Shown here piece after piece: positions 7,131 to 9,835 of a stretch of DNA of 9,835 bases. The position numbers were made by a program, and so were the translations under genes. The stretch lies in the NCBI GenBank assembly GCA_031283975.1, contig JAITAT010000091.1, positions 1-9,835 of the forward strand, in the 5' to 3' direction. Positions within the stretch are counted from its first letter, which is position 1. Each line of letters starts with the position of its first letter. The notes beneath the pieces are model-generated. The model was not told the origin of the DNA. It worked only from the letters and a program-made list of their open reading frames with translations, and made no database searches. This DNA comes from Synergistaceae bacterium. GTDB lineage: Bacteria > Synergistota > Synergistia > Synergistales > Synergistaceae.

Positions 7131-7721
7131 TTACAATTGAGCCGCCCCGGCGCTAAACGCTTTCACGTTCAGCTCGTAAAATTTCGGCGGTATTATATCC
7201 TTCAAAACTTTGAACCAGTCCAAATTATCCAGTTTCATGCCTTTTACAAGCGCTCCCAGAAGGACTATATTCTGCGCTTTTATGCTGCCCAAGCCCTCGG
7301 CTATTTGCCCCGCGTTGAACGAAATGGTATTCGGAACCCGCGTTTTGAGCTTGTTTATTATCTCATCCGGATATTTTGCCTCGCCGGTCAATACAGACAA
7401 CGGATGAATTTCATAGTCGTTCACGACCAGCATCCCGCCCGATTTCAGGTTATAGAGCCAGCGAGCGGCCTCCACTTTTTCAAACGATACCAGGATATCG
7501 GCTTCGCGCGCGTTGATGACCGGGGAATACACTTTGCGCCCGAATTTCACATGAGTGGTGACGCTGCCGCCCCGCTGCGACATTCCGTGTATTTCGGACA
7601 TTTTTACGTCGCAGCCCGCCCTCATCAGGCCGACGGACAACACCTTCGACGCGAGTATCGTACCCTGACCGCCCACTCCAACCAGGAGAATGCTTTTAGT
7701 CCGCGCCGTAACGTCAGTCAT
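7131..7721 (-). CDS. iorB: Indolepyruvate:ferredoxin oxidoreductase, beta subunit
   Basis: This is the small subunit of the enzyme that oxidatively decarboxylates aryl pyruvates (indolepyruvate, phenylpyruvate and hydroxyphenylpyruvate, from transamination of Trp, Phe and Tyr) to aryl-acetyl-CoA, reducing ferredoxin. It is the gamma-type domain of the 2-oxoacid oxidoreductase superfamily: the N-terminal VGVGGQGTILASKVL loop, then SEIHGMSQRGGSVTTHVKFG, both hallmarks of IorB, and the QNIVLLGALVKG segment near the C-terminus. From the chosen start it has 196 residues, the normal size. ATG at 7721 is preferred over the in-frame GTG at 7730 because AGGTGA (7727-7732) lies 5 bases before the ATG and includes that GTG. 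With this start the gene overlaps the end of iorA by 8 bases, so translation is probably coupled and the subunits made in equal amounts. Confidence 0.95.
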   Translation of the reverse strand: MTDVTARTKSILLVGVGGQGTILASKVLSVGLMRAGCDVKMSEIHGMSQRGGSVTTHVKFGRKVYSPVINAREADILVSFEKVEAARWLYNLKSGGMLVVNDYEIHPLSVLTGEAKYPDEIINKLKTRVPNTISFNAGQIAEGLGSIKAQNIVLLGALVKGMKLDNLDWFKVLKDIIPPKFYELNVKAFSAGAAQL

Positions 7722-9513
7722 TGAATTCACCTGCCCGCGAGATTGCGTGTTTCGGGCATACCTGAGCGCAAATTGTGCAGCCGTTGCACATGGAGCGCTC
7801 TATTTCTATATGCCCTTCCTTGAAAGACAGCGCCGGACAGCCCACTCGCATACACGCCTTGCACTTGACGCACAAATCCCGATCCACCTCGCAGTACAGG
7901 TTGGCGCGTTTTCGCTGAACGTCCTTTATGAGAGCGCAGGGCCGCGTGGTAATCAGTACGAATATTTCGCCGCAGTTGTATGCGTCTTTGACGGCTTTTT
8001 CCGTATCCGCGAGATCGTAAGGATCGATTTTGCGGACGTTTTCCGGCTTCACGCCGCACGCGACGCATAATTCCGCCAGATCCACCTGTCTTGTCGGCTC
8101 GCCGCGTATCGTCCTGCCCGTGCCTGGGTTTTCCTGATGACCGGTCATGGCGGTTATCCGGTTGTCCACTATGCAGAGCGCGAGGTCGCTTTTGTTCACG
8201 ACCGCGTCGATAACTCCGGTTATGCCGGAGTGGAAGAACGTCGAATCGCCTATCATCCCGAAAACCTTATTTACCTTTTTGCCGGAAGCCGGCTCGCCCG
8301 CGAGCGCGAAAGCCTTGCCATAGCCGATTCCGGCCGAAACCGAAGCCCCCATGCAGATGACGGAGTCGGTTACGTTGAGCGGCGGCATCACTCCGAGCGT
8401 ATAACAGCCGATGTCGCCGCTCACGACTATATCCTTGTACTTTGAGAGCGCGAAGCATATACCCCTGTGCGAACAGCCCGGACATAACACCGGCGGACGC
8501 GGGGGCGCCGTGACGTCGACGGAGTAGGCTTCTTTCGGCTCAATGCCGCGAAGCGCTCCGCGCACGATGCCGGCGTTCAATTCGTCCACCGCCGGGAGCA
8601 GTTCTCTGCCGACGCATTTTATACCGAGTTGCCTTACGAAATTTTCGATGTAAGGCTCGTTTTCCTCGACAACATAAATAGTCTTTATATCCGCCGCGAA
8701 CTTTTTTATCAGTTCGTCCGGCAGCGGATAAGTGAAGCCCAGCTTGAGAAACGAAACCTCATCCCCGATATCCTCGAAAGCCTCGCGCGCGTGCTGGTAA
8801 GACACGCCGCTCGTGATAATCCCTATCTCGCGCTCACTCCCCCACTCGATGCGGTTGTACTTGCAGTCGTTGGAGAACGCGCGCATCCGCGCCTCGCGCT
8901 CTTCCATGACGTACCTGCGGGGCTTTGCGGCCGACGGCTGCATGACGTTCTTTTTGGGATTGCGTTCGTAAGGTTTGACCGGGACTTCTTTTCGTTCGCC
9001 GAATTCGACTATCGTCTTGCTGTGGCATATCCTGGTCGTGACGCGAAAGAGAAACGGCGCGTCGAAACGTTCCGACAGATCGAAAGCGTCCTTTATATAA
9101 TCGAGACACTCCTGACTGTCGGAAGGTTCCAGCATTGGTATCTTCGCGTGCAGGGCGTACCATCTGTTATCCTGTTCGTTCTGAGAACTGAAAAACCCCG
9201 GGTCGTCAGCGGTCACCACTACAAGCCCGCCATTGACGCCGATATACGACATGGTGAATATCGGGTCGGCCGCCACGTTGAGACCGACGTGCTTCATCGC
9301 CGAAAGGGCGCGGGCGCCGCCCAGCGAGGCTCCGCTCGCCACTTCGACCGCGACTTTTTCGTTGGTGGACCACTCGGAGTCTATTTCTTTATAAAGCGAA
9401 ACGTTCTCGAGTATTTCCGATGAAGGAGTGCCCGGATAAGCCGCCGCGACATGGCATCCTCCTTCCCAGGCGCCTCTGGCAATCGCCTCGTTGCCCGTCA
9501 TGATTTCCTTCAT
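7714..9513 (-). CDS. iorA: Indolepyruvate:ferredoxin oxidoreductase, alpha subunit
   Basis: This is the large catalytic subunit, with thiamine pyrophosphate and iron-sulfur clusters; with IorB it oxidises aryl pyruvates to acyl-CoA and passes electrons to ferredoxin. The 599-residue length is typical. In order it shows a pyrimidine-binding domain (about 1-165: GNEAIARGAWEGG, AAYPGTPSSEI), a linker and transketolase-C-like domain (about 225-325), and a TPP domain (about 340-535) with CPGCSHRG (344-351), SGDIGCYTLG (365-374), IGDSTFFHSG (421-430) and VDNRITAMTGHQ (449-460). Last is a ferredoxin domain with two Cys sets: C548, C551, C554, C559 (CxxCxxCxxxxCP) and C576, C579, C582, C586 (CxxCxxCxxxCP). 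The wider spacing in the first set is common in IorA. ATG at 9513 has GGGGGGAA (9519-9526) just upstream and matches the family N-terminus. The enzyme is cytoplasmic and oxygen-sensitive, implying an anaerobe that ferments amino acids. Confidence 0.97.
   Translation of the reverse strand: MKEIMTGNEAIARGAWEGGCHVAAAYPGTPSSEILENVSLYKEIDSEWSTNEKVAVEVASGASLGGARALSAMKHVGLNVAADPIFTMSYIGVNGGLVVVTADDPGFFSSQNEQDNRWYALHAKIPMLEPSDSQECLDYIKDAFDLSERFDAPFLFRVTTRICHSKTIVEFGERKEVPVKPYERNPKKNVMQPSAAKPRRYVMEEREARMRAFSNDCKYNRIEWGSEREIGIITSGVSYQHAREAFEDIGDEVSFLKLGFTYPLPDELIKKFAADIKTIYVVEENEPYIENFVRQLGIKCVGRELLPAVDELNAGIVRGALRGIEPKEAYSVDVTAPPRPPVLCPGCSHRGICFALSKYKDIVVSGDIGCYTLGVMPPLNVTDSVICMGASVSAGIGYGKAFALAGEPASGKKVNKVFGMIGDSTFFHSGITGVIDAVVNKSDLALCIVDNRITAMTGHQENPGTGRTIRGEPTRQVDLAELCVACGVKPENVRKIDPYDLADTEKAVKDAYNCGEIFVLITTRPCALIKDVQRKRANLYCEVDRDLCVKCKACMRVGCPALSFKEGHIEIERSMCNGCTICAQVCPKHAISRAGEFND
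7727..7732 (-). promoter_or_regulatory. Ribosome binding site deciding the iorB start
   Basis: AGGTGA on the minus strand is fully complementary to the 16S rRNA 3' end and lies 5 bases before ATG 7721. It is inside the iorA coding sequence and contains the competing GTG (7728-7730), so it argues for the ATG. Confidence 0.65.
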
Positions 9514-9518
9514 ATATA

Positions 9519-9526
9519 TTCCCCCC
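9519..9526 (-). promoter_or_regulatory. iorA ribosome binding site
   Basis: GGGGGGAA on the minus strand lies 5 bases before the iorA ATG. The G-run style resembles the GGGGGA before glyA in this window, and it is not a standard AGGAGG. Confidence 0.5.
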
Positions 9527-9548
9527 GTGTAAGGTAATGTAAGAAATC

Positions 9549-9574
9549 ATCCGCATTATATATCAATATCCGCA
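9549..9574 (-). repeat. Direct repeat TGCGGAT flanking the iorA -10 box
   Basis: On the minus strand TGCGGAT occurs at 9574-9568 and again at 9555-9549, starts 19 bases apart, with the TATAAT between and overlapping the second copy by one base. A third copy lies on the plus strand at 9814-9820, beyond the large palindrome. The spacing is close to two helical turns, as expected for an operator, but no regulator family is recognised from it. Confidence 0.35.
9555..9560 (-). promoter_or_regulatory. Candidate -10 box of the iorAB promoter
   Basis: A perfect TATAAT on the minus strand lies about 40 bases before the iorA ATG, which would give a leader of about 35 bases. The hexamer 17 bases upstream (CATGTA) is a poor -35. 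The box lies between two copies of TGCGGAT, spaced 19 bases apart, so a regulator might bind here. Confidence 0.45.
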
Positions 9575-9575
9575 A
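9565..9575 (+). repeat. Left copy of an 11-base inverted repeat outside the palindromic element
   Basis: AATATCCGCAA here matches the reverse complement of TTGCGGATATT at 9813-9823. Just inside each copy is TACATGT (9578-9584) or its reverse complement (9787-9793), followed by GG on the left and TGG on the right. The pair encloses the 180-base element but is not evenly spaced from it. Confidence 0.5.
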
Positions 9576-9600
9576 AATACATGTGGCTTCCTTACACCCA

Positions 9601-9780
9601 AATTACCGCAGGCAAAAAACCTCGGGCTCCGCCCGAACCCGGCAGGGAGCAAACTCCCTGCACCCTCTTAATTTTTTTATTTTCACCCTTCGAGTGAAAA
9701 TAAAAAAATTTGAAAGGGGTCAAGGGGCGAGTCCCTTGCGGGGTTTGGGGCAGAGCCTCAAGGTTTTGTCTGCGGAAATT
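9601..9780. mobile_element. 180-base multi-hairpin palindrome, MITE-like or intergenic repeat element
   Basis: The whole stretch is an imperfect inverted repeat. The left end AATTACCGCAGGCAAAA and the reverse complement of the right end, AATTTCCGCAGACAAAA, match at 15 of 17 bases. Inside are five local hairpins: TCGGGC/GCCCGA (9622-9636), GCAGGGAG/CTCCCTGC (9642-9661), a perfect 17-bp AT-rich stem (9670-9710), CAAGGG/CCCTTG (9721-9738) and TTGGGGC/GCCTCAA with one G-T pair (9745-9761). The first and fifth, and the second and fourth, are equivalents on the two arms. There is no coding capacity, so movement would depend on a transposase elsewhere. No clean target duplication is visible at 9601/9780. 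It lies between the iorA promoter and whatever gene lies beyond the window. Alternatives are a structured RNA or a transcription-terminating repeat. Copy number in the genome would decide between these. Confidence 0.7.
9670..9710. terminator. Central 17-bp AT-rich stem, possible bidirectional terminator
   Basis: AATTTTTTTATTTTCAC (9670-9686) is exactly complementary to 9694-9710, with a 7-base CCTTCGA loop. It is the centre of the 180-base palindrome. The stem is very AT-rich and the T-runs are inside it rather than after it, so it is not a standard terminator. The neighbouring GC hairpins followed by T- or A-rich stretches could still stop transcription in either direction. Confidence 0.35.
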
Positions 9781-9835
9781 TATCCAACATGTAAACGATT
9801 ATGCTGTCCGTATTGCGGATATTTCTGTTTTCCTG
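9781..9835. other. Right-edge stretch, gene content undetermined
   Basis: A plus-strand ATG at 9801 opens a frame to the window edge (MLSVLRIFLFS) but lacks a ribosome binding site. A minus-strand frame also enters from the edge and could be the tail of an upstream gene: it reads about 25 codons (including NTDSIIVYMLDKFPQ) and would stop at 9758-9760 inside the palindrome. The stretch is too short to choose between coding and spacer. Confidence 0.25.
9813..9823 (-). repeat. Right copy of the 11-base inverted repeat
   Basis: On the minus strand this reads AATATCCGCAA, the same as 9565-9575 on the plus strand. It is also part of TCCGtattgCGGA (9807-9819), a short near-palindrome of operator-like shape. 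Confidence 0.45.

Noticed and set aside
8629..9423. A 264-codon plus-strand frame antisense to iorA, and a 210-codon one (7092-7724) antisense to iorB
   Set aside because: Both lie over highly conserved coding sequence on the other strand and show no independent start signals.
9601..9780. CRISPR array or tRNA/attachment-site interpretation of the right-edge repeats
   Set aside because: The repeats are inverted and nested, not regularly spaced direct repeats with unique spacers, and no tRNA or integrase is present.

Overview
The window reads as ordinary chromosomal DNA of mid GC content from an anaerobic, peptide- or amino-acid-fermenting bacterium. The clearest marker is a complete indolepyruvate:ferredoxin oxidoreductase pair (iorA, iorB), an oxygen-sensitive enzyme of aromatic amino acid catabolism, near an iron-type alcohol dehydrogenase. 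A Synergistota-like or related anaerobe would fit, but this is inferred from gene content and style, not from a marker gene. No CRISPR array, phage gene, transposase, tRNA or rRNA is visible.

Left part, + strand (1-3709). The C-terminal third of an iron-containing alcohol dehydrogenase enters from the left and ends at a rho-independent terminator. After a spacer of about 210 bases comes a tight three-gene unit. It holds a membrane-anchored metallophosphoesterase (621-1814), a small unrecognised soluble protein joined by a 4-base ATGA overlap (1811-2173), and an exported glycoside hydrolase family 18 protein 6 bases further on (2180-3709). Two of the three products are predicted to be membrane-bound or exported, so a cell-envelope role is the simplest reading.

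Right part, - strand (9513 down to 3712). Five genes run in series: iorA, iorB, a CorA-type metal ion channel, glyA (serine hydroxymethyltransferase) and rlmN (23S rRNA A2503 methyltransferase). iorA/iorB overlap by 8 bases, iorB/corA are 32 bases apart, corA/glyA 73 bases (with a perfect TATAAT on the coding strand), and glyA/rlmN 8 bases. iorAB-corA could be one transcript and glyA-rlmN a second, or all five may be co-transcribed. rlmN ends 2 bases from the convergent GH18 gene, leaving no room for a terminator between them. In three minus-strand genes (glyA, iorB, iorA) the Shine-Dalgarno sequence helps fix the start.

Right edge (9514-9835). There is no identifiable gene here. This stretch holds the iorA promoter and leader, then a 180-base imperfect palindrome (9601-9780) built of five nested hairpins around a perfect 17-bp AT-rich central stem. 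It resembles a MITE or a palindromic intergenic repeat. The two arms have diverged but each keeps its own local hairpins, including one matched base-pair insertion, which suggests that the fold itself is maintained. An 11-base inverted repeat and a TACATGT inverted pair lie outside it. This is the most unusual structure in the window. I found no convincing evidence of a novel multi-gene system.
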